The notes under the pieces were generated by a model. It saw nothing but the letters and a program-made list of their open reading frames with translations, was not told where the DNA came from and searched no databases. 53,384 bases of DNA from Bacteroidota bacterium (lineage in GTDB: Bacteria > Bacteroidota > Bacteroidia > Bacteroidales > B18-G4): NCBI GenBank assembly GCA_018831055.1, contig JAHJRE010000207.1:1-53384 (forward strand), read 5' to 3'. The position numbers and the translations under genes are program-made. Positions 17,330-26,338 of this stretch are shown here, piece after piece. Every line of letters starts with the position of its first letter. The stretch's first letter is position 1.

Positions 17330-18825
17330 AAATCTGCATTTTTTACATTTTTTATAAGATAATCCATACCCAGGAACTCTGAGCAGGTGAGCAACGCATT
17401 GACCGAAACCCCGAGAATCCCATGAAGGTTTAGGTTTTGACCTGTAAGGTAAAGATTGCTTATTCGTGTTTTAGGCATGAGAAGCGACCTGAGGGGATCT
17501 GCACTATCCTTAACAATACCGTAACTGGAACCGTTAAGGGTGCCCGTATAATCTCTGTAGGTAAGAGGTGTGGAAGTATAATATTTAGCTATCTTTTGGC
17601 GAATGCCAGGAATCCTTTTTTCCAGAGTATTAATAAGAAGTTCAGCTTTTCTTTCCTTAAAATCCGTGTATTCTTTTCCACGATTTTCTACAGTGGTATT
17701 CTCCCATTTCTTTACTTCGTCATAATGCATATAGGTGATGGCTATAAGCGCATTGGCAAACCCACTTCCACCGGATATTGCCGGAGTATAAGCCATTACA
17801 TAAGGAGGCCATTCGTTTTCATTGTAATGGTAGCCCTTCCATACATCATCGGATGTGTAATGGTAAATATTGTAATTAAGATAAGGAAATGAGTTCTCAT
17901 TTAAAACTGCATAAAGGGTAAACATCCCGATAGTGTTTTCCATGGATTGTATCCTTCTTCGATATGCATTGTTAAGTTCCCCTTCCCCGATCATTTTCAT
18001 GGTAACAGCAGGGTGAACATTGGAGATGATGTTATTTGCCTCCATTCTATCCCCATCGGCTGTCTTTACAGCAATCGCCCTTTTCTCACGTAAAACAATG
18101 CTTTCAACCTTTTTATTCCGGAAAATCTCCCCACCGTTTTCTCTGATTTTCGCAGCTAGCTCTTTTGCCAGTTGGGAGCTGCCATCAACCAGCCTCCAGG
18201 CGCTTTTCATAAAGGAATAATTAATTATCCCATGAATATACAAGGGGGTTTTCTCCGAAATACCTGCATATAAAGGATTTGTAGCTGCCAGCACACTCCT
18301 TAGTTTCTCGTCTTTGGTCAGGCTTTCCAGAAATTTACGGGTATTGGTGTAATAATACTCGTTAAGGGAAGTACTATTGCCCTTAATCTCCAAATCGTAT
18401 AATGGAAAAGAGTGACTGAGGTGGCGCAGCTTTTCAATATAGTTAATTATCCCTGACTTTTCATTAGGAAAGCGTGAAGCCAATGCCTCAATGAAACGGT
18501 CTTCACCCTGCGAATAATGATATTCCACAGGATCTCCCTCAAAGGTTATTCTTTCAAAAGCGTCTTCATCCATCTTGCGTAGACGAAGCCTGTCGTATAT
18601 ACCTACATACTTGAAGTACTGATATAAAACCTGTCCCCTGTCGAGTGACTCTGTATAATTTAAACCTGTATTGAAAACAACACCATCTCGTGCAAACGAC
18701 TGCAAACACCCTCCAATCCTTGGATTTTTTTCAACAACACAAACCTTAAAGCCTTCCTTACTCAGGATGGATGCGCTAAGCAACCCGCCCAGCCCACTGC
18801 CGATGACAAGCACATCATAGGCCAT
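17326..18825 (-). CDS. CrtI-like FAD-dependent oxidoreductase 2
   Basis: The 499-residue protein is a paralogue of the gene just downstream. It shares VIGSGLGGLLSA (7-18), VVEKNPRIGGCLQSF, PLYIHGIINYSFMKSAWRL and NLYLTGQNLNLHGILGVSVN. The two copies differ in many interior positions, so they are old duplicates or form a heteromer. Reaction and substrate are expected to be polyene desaturation or isomerisation using FAD. It overlaps the exporter fusion gene by 11 bases, so translation is probably coupled. The start ATG at 18825 is the first in frame and gives the usual N-terminus for the family. Confidence 0.9.
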   Translation of the reverse strand: MAYDVLVIGSGLGGLLSASILSKEGFKVCVVEKNPRIGGCLQSFARDGVVFNTGLNYTESLDRGQVLYQYFKYVGIYDRLRLRKMDEDAFERITFEGDPVEYHYSQGEDRFIEALASRFPNEKSGIINYIEKLRHLSHSFPLYDLEIKGNSTSLNEYYYTNTRKFLESLTKDEKLRSVLAATNPLYAGISEKTPLYIHGIINYSFMKSAWRLVDGSSQLAKELAAKIRENGGEIFRNKKVESIVLREKRAIAVKTADGDRMEANNIISNVHPAVTMKMIGEGELNNAYRRRIQSMENTIGMFTLYAVLNENSFPYLNYNIYHYTSDDVWKGYHYNENEWPPYVMAYTPAISGGSGFANALIAITYMHYDEVKKWENTTVENRGKEYTDFKERKAELLINTLEKRIPGIRQKIAKYYTSTPLTYRDYTGTLNGSSYGIVKDSADPLRSLLMPKTRISNLYLTGQNLNLHGILGVSVNALLTCSEFLGMDYLIKNVKNADL

Positions 18826-21800
18826 GACCGCTTCTTATTGGTTTAATGTTTGTCTTCTTCAAAACATACAAAATATTAGAGGTATATCTTGTCTTGTCAA
18901 TCCAGGAAAACTCCAGGCCAGCCTTTAATGCATATTGACTGATCTTTTCACCGGAAGTAAAGTGAAGCAGACCGGTATCACAAGTTTTATTGAATTGTAG
19001 AATTTTTGTAGAAAAGAATTCTGACAAAACGGTCCCTTTATGTTTTCCTGGCATACCCCGATCTCCCTCCCGGATCAGGATGACACCGCCTTCTTTCAGT
19101 TTTGAGGCACAGCTCCCGATAAGGCCCTCCTGATCTTTTTCAGGAAAATAATGCAATACATCCGAAAGTATAAATGCATCGCTCTCAGGGAACGTATAAC
19201 CTCTCACATCACCCTGTATGAATTCTAAATCCTGATTTTTATAATATGCGTTCTCTGCAATTAAAATCTTATCGGGATCATGATCAATACCCAGTATCTT
19301 CCTGGATGGGGCACGAAAATAGAGCAGGTACGATATAAAACCATATCCGCAGCCCAGGTCTGTGATCATACCCTCTTTGGGAACATATTCGTCGTATATA
19401 CGGTAATGATCTTCCATGCGCATTTTTACCTTAAGATACCATTCCATGATGGCACCCCGGTAAACATAGTTCATCACCATCCTGCGATGGAAATACTCCG
19501 CCTGGCCAAATTCCTTCTCAAGCAATTGATACTCGCGAATAATGTATTTCCTGAACCCTTTTGTCCTTTCTCTGTAATTTTTACCAAATCGATAATCATC
19601 AATGGATATCCTGTTTAATATCTTCATGGTTATCCTTCCCGATCTGAGAAAAAGCTCACTCTTTTTCAAAACGTCTCCGACACCATGAAAGATCACCGGT
19701 AAAATATCAAGCTGCAATTGCTCTGCCAGATAAAAGGCTCCCCGGTGAAAACGGTGAATCGTTGTGTCATCGGAACGCGTACCTTCCGGAAAAATCAAAA
19801 TAGAATATCCTTCTTCAACTCTTTTGGCAATTTTGGGCAATGAATCATCAATCCCTGCAGATGTAACCGGATAAAAATCAGCCATTCCAGCCAGCGCACC
19901 GTAAATTCTACGATGAACCTTTTCGTTGGTTAATACCAGGATTTTGGGATAAAGCATCAAAACCAACAGAATATCAATGTGAGACTGGTGGTTCCCTATG
20001 ATCAGAGCAGGCTTTCTGAACTTATTCCGGCTAAACCCGATTACTTTTTTGGAAATATTGAACGGACCATAAATAACAACCCTGAATGCCATCATGATCA
20101 GGTAATGATAAACAAATCTGAGCTTCCTACGGGAAATTGGAGTGAGATAAAACATTATCCCTCCAAGAACCGTGAGAATGATTGTTCCTGAAATAAAAAT
20201 AACCAATGCTACAAGCGAAAAAAAGAAATCTACAAAAGTGATGGGAGCAAAACGTTTCCTGCCTTTGGATTTTATCATCCAGTAAAAAAGAATGGGTTGC
20301 AGAGTGTAAGCTATGAAAACAACAGACAGTATCCCGACCACGGAGACTACTGCTATTGATCTTAACGCGGGATGAGCCGCAAAAATCAGAACCCCTACCC
20401 CGGAAATGGTAGTTATGGCAGAAAGAAAAATAGAAGTTTTGAATGAATTCAGGTTCCGTTCTCCTGTCTTGAACTCATCAAGCAACCCCCGTGTAATGAA
20501 AATGCTGTAATCTATTCCCAATCCAAAGATAAAAGTGGTAATCACAACATTAAATATGGTAAATTCGATCCCAAGTATACCCATGATCCCTAATGTCCAG
20601 ACCCAGCTCACCAACATTGGAACATAGGTAACTACCGTAAGTTCAATGCGGCCAAATGATATCAGGATGATCAGGAAGACAATGAGCATCGAAACCAACA
20701 CCAGAATTCTAAAATCCTCCCTGAGCATATTCACAAAGCGTGCTGCCAGAAATTGCCGGTCGATAATGACTTGTCCGGGAACTTCCTTCAGTGCAGCGTG
20801 CACATCCTGTTTGTTTTCTAATCCAAGCTTGATACTGGTCACAACATATGCCGCATCCCCTGTTTCATTGATGTAATCCTCCAGGAATTTTTCTCTCAAG
20901 ACAGGAAAATCCCAGGTTTCCTTTCCACTGAAATCCTGCCTTATCAAATCTTTAAATCCGTCAAAAGCACCCGGACGGAAGCCATATTCCTTCCCTGCTT
21001 CATCAAGCCAAACCGACAAGCTGTCTCTTCTGGTGTCCCAAAAAGTATCCCATCGTTCAATGCTTTCTTCAATAGCTGAGGGAGCTGGATATAATCCGGA
21101 GGGAAGAAGATAGCTCTGAACCTTCCCATCTTTTTTCAATTCATTCAATATTTCTTCCAGGCTTTCATTGTTTTGCAAAGCCTCGCTGATATTACTACCA
21201 ACTGAAACCACATACATGGTACGTAACGAAACCGTACTGATCTTGTTCAGGTTTTGTTCTGCTCTCTTTAGTTCCGGTGTCATATACGACATTTTCTCAA
21301 GATCCTCCTCGAATGTTACATGCCGGAAAAAAAACAAAGAAAGAATGGTAATAATAACAATGCTCCATTTCAGGTATCTGTTTCGGTGATAATCATAGGA
21401 AGAGATCCTGTTAATAAAGGAAAGCTTTGACTTTCCCGGATTATCCTTTACAAGATGCGGAAGAATCAATAATGCAAAGACGGCTGCGAAAACAATACTT
21501 AATGCTGCAAACCAGCCCATATCCCGTAACGCAGTGGAGCTGACAAAGCCAAGGCATAGGAAAGCGGCTGCTGTGGTCAGGCAACTGAGAAGGATAGGAG
21601 CTGTTATATCTTTTAAAGTTTTTTCAACAGAGCCAATCGATTGAAAATGACTAAAAAAATGCAGTGAATAATCGATGGCTATTCCAACTAAAACCGAGCC
21701 AACACCAAGCGCTATTCCGGATATGGTTCCCTGAATAAAATACAATAAGGCAAGGGCCATTGAACCTCCGAAAACAGCAGGAATAACCAGGATTAGAATT

Positions 21801-22687
21801 ATTCTTTTCTGCCGGAAATACAAAACCATTAATGAAATAACCACAACCATTGCTATCCCGACGGTAAGGATGATATCCTTTTTGATGCGGGAGGCATTGG
21901 CAACTGATACAGCCACCCCCCCGAAATACTCGGCTGTAACTGTAGGAGAATAAACAGAATTCAGACTATCCGTCAGAGACTGAATCCCTTGCACCAATGA
22001 AGCATTTTTCCCTGTTTCACTTGAGGGATTTGCCGGAGAAACTATCATCAGCAGGTTGTCCAGATCCCGGGTAAAAATATACCCCTGATGAATGATAAAA
22101 TTATCGTCCGGCTGAAACGACTTTAGCTTTTCCATGATCCGTGGGGTGATGCTCAGCGGATCCTGCACAAGATAGCGTTTCATAGCCATACTTGCCGGAG
22201 AAACCAATAAACGGTAGTTGCCTGCAATAGTTTTACGAATTGACTCCCGGTTGAGAAGCGAATCAAGCCATATGTAATCATTTTCTTCCAGGAAGACAGG
22301 AAGATTATGGTAAAATTCACCAAACGATTCCTGCATGGTCCGGCTCTCGAAACGATAGCGGATCTTCCTGATATGGTTACTGTCAAATCGCTCAGTTAAT
22401 AATTGATTCAGCTCATCGGCATAGCGTATGATCAATCCGGTCGACTCCCCGGCCGTATCCACTGATCCTATCCGGATAACCAGATAATCCAACAGTTTTG
22501 TGTTCTTCAGAGCTTCGCTATAATGGCCGGCATCATCATCCTGCATGACCATTTTAAAAATATCCTCTTCAAGCCTGATCAAAGAAGTAAAATATCCGGC
22601 GCTTAAAAACAGCAGAAGTGCCAGCACCAGGAATAAAATCCTGCGTTTCCTGAAAATCCTGTATGACGATACAAAGGGTTGCAGCAT
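18815..22687 (-). CDS. Tripartite MMPL exporter / PlsC acyltransferase / SAM methyltransferase fusion
   Basis: This 1290-residue protein joins three modules in one frame. Residues 1-845 are an RND-superfamily MMPL exporter: TM1 at 17-34, first five-TM bundle about 270-412, second N-terminal TM 437-455, second bundle about 658-805, with IAIDYSLHF and LGIDYSIFI in the TM4 positions of the halves. Residues 860-1060 are a PlsC-type acyltransferase with NHQSHID (His900, Asp905) and FPEGTR (966-971). Residues 1080-1280 are a class I methyltransferase with DLGCGYG (1110-1116) and LSDVLHYF. In aryl polyene clusters these functions are usually separate genes. The fusion suggests acylation, methylation and export of the pigment at one membrane site. 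Confidence 0.92.
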   Translation of the reverse strand: MLQPFVSSYRIFRKRRILFLVLALLLFLSAGYFTSLIRLEEDIFKMVMQDDDAGHYSEALKNTKLLDYLVIRIGSVDTAGESTGLIIRYADELNQLLTERFDSNHIRKIRYRFESRTMQESFGEFYHNLPVFLEENDYIWLDSLLNRESIRKTIAGNYRLLVSPASMAMKRYLVQDPLSITPRIMEKLKSFQPDDNFIIHQGYIFTRDLDNLLMIVSPANPSSETGKNASLVQGIQSLTDSLNSVYSPTVTAEYFGGVAVSVANASRIKKDIILTVGIAMVVVISLMVLYFRQKRIILILVIPAVFGGSMALALLYFIQGTISGIALGVGSVLVGIAIDYSLHFFSHFQSIGSVEKTLKDITAPILLSCLTTAAAFLCLGFVSSTALRDMGWFAALSIVFAAVFALLILPHLVKDNPGKSKLSFINRISSYDYHRNRYLKWSIVIITILSLFFFRHVTFEEDLEKMSYMTPELKRAEQNLNKISTVSLRTMYVVSVGSNISEALQNNESLEEILNELKKDGKVQSYLLPSGLYPAPSAIEESIERWDTFWDTRRDSLSVWLDEAGKEYGFRPGAFDGFKDLIRQDFSGKETWDFPVLREKFLEDYINETGDAAYVVTSIKLGLENKQDVHAALKEVPGQVIIDRQFLAARFVNMLREDFRILVLVSMLIVFLIILISFGRIELTVVTYVPMLVSWVWTLGIMGILGIEFTIFNVVITTFIFGLGIDYSIFITRGLLDEFKTGERNLNSFKTSIFLSAITTISGVGVLIFAAHPALRSIAVVSVVGILSVVFIAYTLQPILFYWMIKSKGRKRFAPITFVDFFFSLVALVIFISGTIILTVLGGIMFYLTPISRRKLRFVYHYLIMMAFRVVIYGPFNISKKVIGFSRNKFRKPALIIGNHQSHIDILLVLMLYPKILVLTNEKVHRRIYGALAGMADFYPVTSAGIDDSLPKIAKRVEEGYSILIFPEGTRSDDTTIHRFHRGAFYLAEQLQLDILPVIFHGVGDVLKKSELFLRSGRITMKILNRISIDDYRFGKNYRERTKGFRKYIIREYQLLEKEFGQAEYFHRRMVMNYVYRGAIMEWYLKVKMRMEDHYRIYDEYVPKEGMITDLGCGYGFISYLLYFRAPSRKILGIDHDPDKILIAENAYYKNQDLEFIQGDVRGYTFPESDAFILSDVLHYFPEKDQEGLIGSCASKLKEGGVILIREGDRGMPGKHKGTVLSEFFSTKILQFNKTCDTGLLHFTSGEKISQYALKAGLEFSWIDKTRYTSNILYVLKKTNIKPIRSGHGL

Positions 22688-22701
22688 TTTGTCTTACTGT
22701 T

Positions 22702-23901
22702 TTACTCAGGTTGTTGCTTCAATACCGGTTTTCTCTTCCTGAAAAGAGCCAGCAGCAAAAAAGTGATCAAACCAAGAGATATTGATAAAGCTGTACCAAA
22801 TGATAAAGCTCCGATTATATACTGGTAGAAATCGTCGGTGATCATGTCAAAGCTGAATCCCGAACTATAACTAACAGTTTCAGAGCCTTTCCCCAAAACA
22901 AAACCACCAATTTTAAAACTAAGGTATATTATTAAGGGTATCATGGGTGGCAGGCTGATATTGGCCGCGATAATCACAATTACCTTATTCAGCCTCAGTA
23001 AAAATGACAGGAAAATTGCCGTAACGAGCTGCCAGCCCCAAATGGGTGCGATTCCCATAAAAATACCTACAACAACCGACAAGGCAAGTTTTAGGTTAGA
23101 GTCGCTGCTGCCAAGCACCTCCTTCCTGAAAAATTCCCGTATGGATTTTCGGCTGAGGCCACGAATGAACATCTTTGGTCGATAATACAATAAAGCCAAT
23201 GGGACAAGTATGGTATTCAGGATACTGACCCGCGAAAAATCTATGAAAGGCCGGAAATGGGTTATTCTCTCACCCTCCGGATTATAATCAACACTGACAG
23301 GAACATGTAAAACGGAGATCCCTTTCCAGGCAGCCCTTACCAGAATTTCAATCTCAAACTCATACCTGCGGGAAAAAAACCGCATCTTCCCTAATTCCTC
23401 AAGAGGATAAAGACGAAATCCCGACTGTGTATCCGGCAGAGCTATTCCTGTTTCAAGATGGTACCAAAAATTGGAAAACCGGTGACCGAAACTGCTTTTC
23501 GAAGGTATGCCTTCCTGGTCCATGTTCCTGGCCCCTACGATAAGAGACCCGGGATTATCACGTAATTTTTCAAGGAAACGTGGTATATCCGCAGGATCAT
23601 GCTGTCCATCCGAGTCCAGGGTAATGGCATATCGGAAACCCCTTTCCTTTGCTAAACGGAAACCTGCGCGTAATGCAAATCCCTTTCCCCGGTTTTTTGG
23701 AAAAGATAATACCTCTACCGGCATGTTCCGGAGAATCAAACCTGTACTATCCGTGGAACCATCATTTACAACGATGATATCTTCTGTATAATGAAGAGTG
23801 GATTCAATAACACTCCGGATAAAGCGGTCATTGTTGTATGTGGGAATAATCACACAACAATGCAGAGTTTTCATTTCACTTTGTATTTCAGCATGTTTCA
23901 T
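22702..23901 (-). CDS. GT2 glycosyltransferase fused to a DUF2062 membrane domain
   Basis: The protein has about 399 residues from the ATG at 23901; an in-frame GTG at 23913 is less likely. The N-terminal half is a family 2 glycosyltransferase of the DPM/polyprenol type: CVIIPTYNNDRFI, VVNDGSTDST, a DxD-like DSDGQHDP, and QSGFRLYPL. The C-terminal half (from about 240) is DUF2062-like, with about three membrane segments (GIFMGIAPIWGWQLVTAIFL). GT2 proteins of this kind are regular members of aryl polyene clusters. It probably transfers a sugar to a lipid-linked or pigment acceptor at the inner membrane. The DUF2062 part may anchor or flip substrate; that is unknown. Confidence 0.88.
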   Translation of the reverse strand: MKHAEIQSEMKTLHCCVIIPTYNNDRFIRSVIESTLHYTEDIIVVNDGSTDSTGLILRNMPVEVLSFPKNRGKGFALRAGFRLAKERGFRYAITLDSDGQHDPADIPRFLEKLRDNPGSLIVGARNMDQEGIPSKSSFGHRFSNFWYHLETGIALPDTQSGFRLYPLEELGKMRFFSRRYEFEIEILVRAAWKGISVLHVPVSVDYNPEGERITHFRPFIDFSRVSILNTILVPLALLYYRPKMFIRGLSRKSIREFFRKEVLGSSDSNLKLALSVVVGIFMGIAPIWGWQLVTAIFLSFLLRLNKVIVIIAANISLPPMIPLIIYLSFKIGGFVLGKGSETVSYSSGFSFDMITDDFYQYIIGALSFGTALSISLGLITFLLLALFRKRKPVLKQQPE

Positions 23902-23943
23902 GTTGAACCGCACCGCTTTAGATGGTTATTATCCAGGCAGGAT

Positions 23944-24318
23944 TCAGGCTTCCTTTAGGAAAACTCCTTTAAATTTCAGAAAATTGGATTCTTCATCGTA
24001 TATCAGAGCATCCGCTTTCAGCCTGATGCCATCCAACTCATTGACCCTTATCTTAACCCGAACATCAGGAGATTGACGTGGATCAATAAAGCGGAGAAAT
24101 TTTATATTATCTCCGGTTGTAAGAAACAAGCTGATTCTATATCGCAAAGCTATTATCTCCTTGATAATCTGGATCATGCAAACTCCCGGCACTACAGGAA
24201 AGCCCGGGAAATGCCCCTGGAATATCCGGTGGTTGGCATCGAACCTGATACTGGCCTGAACTGTTTCCTGATCTGTATCCTCCATTTTGAGGACGTTAAA
24301 AAAATCTCCCAGCAACAT
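23944..24318 (-). CDS. FabZ-like hotdog protein (3-hydroxyacyl-ACP dehydratase family)
   Basis: This 124-residue hotdog-fold protein carries GHFPGFPVVPGV (35-46), the FabZ-type active-site loop with His36. The catalytic acid of FabZ, normally Glu in PGVLxxEAxAQ, is Gln50 here (PGVCMIQII). The protein is also shorter than FabZ (about 145). It could be a dehydratase with altered chemistry, an inactive partner of the second hotdog protein at 32127-32558, or a thioesterase-like enzyme. It lies 2 bases after the lipoprotein gene, inside the pigment operon. Fold assignment is secure; catalysis is uncertain. Confidence 0.85.
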   Translation of the reverse strand: MLLGDFFNVLKMEDTDQETVQASIRFDANHRIFQGHFPGFPVVPGVCMIQIIKEIIALRYRISLFLTTGDNIKFLRFIDPRQSPDVRVKIRVNELDGIRLKADALIYDEESNFLKFKGVFLKEA

Positions 24319-24320
24319 TA

Positions 24321-24962
24321 CTAATTCATTTTAAGGATGTTGAATTCCAACACAAGTTTGAAAAGCCCTTTCTCCCTAATAGTAGCATTTTTAAATCTTC
24401 CGGCTGAATCGTATTCATGATAATATACCCAAACCTTTCCGGAAGTGGTCTTTATGCGTTTATACAGGAGGTTACCCTCGCTATCATAAGAGAAATATGC
24501 ACCCTCCTTCCTTTTCCATATTTCATACCCTTGCCCCCTGGCATTGACATTCGAACTGCATTGGGAACATCGTTCATTCTCAAGCAAAAATACTTTAAAA
24601 AACCGTCCTATTTTATCTATCAGTGCAGGTTTGTCGATATTTTTAAGGACATGATTTACATGAATACTGTCATTCCATATACTGATATCAAACAAGGTAA
24701 GCCCGATCTCATTGCTGAAATTGATCCTGAAAGCATTACCGTCAATCCTTTGAACAGCCATAAATCCATTGAAACTTTGGTTAAGGATCTCAAATTTCCC
24801 TTTGCCAAGTATCCTCTGTATCGAATCCTGGGGAAATGGAGACAATCTCCTCCCGGTATATACGCCCGATGTTATTTGTTCAGCAGGAATTCGGGAACAA
24901 CCGGCGATTGTCAAGGCTCCAAAGCTAATCCAGAATAAAAATCCTCTCAGGAATGGTTTCAT
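24321..24962 (-). CDS. Cluster-associated lipoprotein
   Basis: The 213-residue protein has a lipoprotein signal: a hydrophobic N-terminus then TIAGC with the lipidated Cys at 22. The mature part is beta-rich (RIDGNAFRINFSNEIGLTLF) and includes two close Cys (ERCSQC). Its gene overlaps the LolA-like gene by 38 bases, so they are translated as a pair. In gammaproteobacterial aryl polyene clusters a LolA-like carrier and a lipoprotein also occur together and are thought to deliver pigment to the outer membrane. By analogy this may act as the outer-membrane acceptor, in the manner of LolB. Sequence identity to a named family cannot be confirmed by eye. Confidence 0.78.
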   Translation of the reverse strand: MKPFLRGFLFWISFGALTIAGCSRIPAEQITSGVYTGRRLSPFPQDSIQRILGKGKFEILNQSFNGFMAVQRIDGNAFRINFSNEIGLTLFDISIWNDSIHVNHVLKNIDKPALIDKIGRFFKVFLLENERCSQCSSNVNARGQGYEIWKRKEGAYFSYDSEGNLLYKRIKTTSGKVWVYYHEYDSAGRFKNATIREKGLFKLVLEFNILKMN

Positions 24963-25572
24963 TGATTCGTTTTTCGGTAAACCTTATTAGGGTATAATCA
25001 CCGGTATACTCTGTAAAAATAAGCTTATCCACAGTCAGGTTATCTTTCCTGAAAAATATCTCAGCCTGTTTCAGGATGTCTTTGACCTCCTCTTGCCTGG
25101 GAACCAGAACTGCAAGATAGTAATCGGCATTCTCGAAATAGGAAATCTCGAACATATCGTCATTGTCCAGAATCTTTCCCTGAACGCTGCCTACCATCAC
25201 TTCATTGATTTGACGGATAAAGGCGTTTTCATCCATATCATAAGTGTTGGTCTTCCCATTGCTGCGTATCATAACCTGATCACCATTCATCACAATGACA
25301 TAGGAGATGGGATCCAGGTATTCCCATCTGACATGGTTTTCCTTCCGGTAATAAAACACGCCATTCGAAATAATCACTTCCTGGAACACATCCAGATTTT
25401 TCTCCTGGATGAACGAGCTTTGTAAAGAAATCGTTTTTTCTACGGAAGCAGCCATCTTTTCTCTGAACTCATCAGGAGAAGAAAGCACCTTAAATCCTGA
25501 CGGCTGGGCGGACATACTGAGAGAAATCAGGAAAAGAAGTCCCCCAAAAGCTAAGGTCCTATATTGCTGCAT
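24925..25572 (-). CDS. LolA-like periplasmic lipid/lipoprotein carrier
   Basis: The 215-residue protein has a signal peptide (LAFGGLLFLISLSMSAQ) and the LolA pattern. That pattern includes SSFIQEKNLDVF for the Q-x-K/R region, then a run of antiparallel strands such as ISNGVFYYRKENHVRWEY. Later strands carry DPISYVIVMNGDQV and TLIRFTEKRINETI. LolA proteins shuttle acylated cargo across the periplasm. A dedicated LolA-like gene inside a pigment cluster suggests transport of the lipophilic product rather than general lipoproteins. It overlaps the polysaccharide deacetylase gene by 14 bases and the lipoprotein gene by 38. Confidence 0.86.
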   Translation of the reverse strand: MQQYRTLAFGGLLFLISLSMSAQPSGFKVLSSPDEFREKMAASVEKTISLQSSFIQEKNLDVFQEVIISNGVFYYRKENHVRWEYLDPISYVIVMNGDQVMIRSNGKTNTYDMDENAFIRQINEVMVGSVQGKILDNDDMFEISYFENADYYLAVLVPRQEEVKDILKQAEIFFRKDNLTVDKLIFTEYTGDYTLIRFTEKRINETIPERIFILD

Positions 25573-26338
25573 AGGGTAAAATGTTTAGTAATTCATCTAT
25601 CCTGGCAAATTTATACCCATTTTCCTTAACGATGTTAATCACTTCCTTTAATATCTTCTCCGATCTTTTCCGGTTATCATGCAAAAGGATGATGCTTCCG
25701 GGTTTCAATCGTTTTTTAATCCGTTGGGCAATCTTAATGGGATCATTCAGGATGGTGTCATACGATCGTATATTCCAGCCAATTACCATATGATTTTCAT
25801 TTTTTAGAGCTCTTGCAACTGCAGGATTGGTCACACCATAGGGTGGTCTGAATAAAACCGGGCTTTTTCCTGTAATTTCCCTGACGATACGATTAGTTTC
25901 CCTTATTTCACGATTCATCCGTTTGGCCGGAAATAAATCAAATAAGTGATCATGTGACCAACTATGGTTGCCAATGATATGTCCCTCGTCGTGCATGCGT
26001 CTGATCAAATCAGGATATAAGGCAGCATTTCTTCCTTTGATAAAAAATGTTGCTCTGATTTCCTTAGATTTAAGGATATCAAGTACGGCCTCCGTATATA
26101 CTGGATACGGTCCGTCATCAAAAGTCAAAGAAACAACCTTCTCATCCACATGGGAACGGCAAATGGCCTTCACGTACATTCCGGAACATATCCGGGCTGA
26201 ACCGGTTACCATAATAACCAGGAAAACCAACAACCAGGCTACCCCCACATACCAAAATACCTGATTCCTGAAAGCAACCAGGATACAGACGGCAAGCCCG
26301 CATAAAAAGATAATATGTAAAACCGGGTAACGGATCAT
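25559..26338 (-). CDS. Membrane-anchored polysaccharide deacetylase (NodB-type)
   Basis: The 259-residue protein has two N-terminal membrane segments (about 5-22 and 28-46), then a NodB homology domain. Its metal and catalytic motifs are present: TFDDGP with Asp74-Asp75 (72-77), H125-SWS-H129, RPPYG (164-168), and ILLHDN near 220. The family removes acetyl groups from N-acetylated sugars with a divalent metal. Its place between a ketosynthase-like gene and the LolA-like gene suggests deacetylation of a sugar attached to the pigment, perhaps one added by the GT2 protein of the same operon. That link is inferred. Overlaps of 4 and 14 bases indicate coupled translation. Confidence 0.88.
   Translation of the reverse strand: MIRYPVLHIIFLCGLAVCILVAFRNQVFWYVGVAWLLVFLVIMVTGSARICSGMYVKAICRSHVDEKVVSLTFDDGPYPVYTEAVLDILKSKEIRATFFIKGRNAALYPDLIRRMHDEGHIIGNHSWSHDHLFDLFPAKRMNREIRETNRIVREITGKSPVLFRPPYGVTNPAVARALKNENHMVIGWNIRSYDTILNDPIKIAQRIKKRLKPGSIILLHDNRKRSEKILKEVINIVKENGYKFARIDELLNILPYAAI

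Noticed and set aside
24417-24938. Plus-strand open frame of 173 residues opposite the cluster lipoprotein.
   Set aside because: It is a shadow frame: the minus-strand lipoprotein has a lipobox and operon overlap, while this frame has no features.
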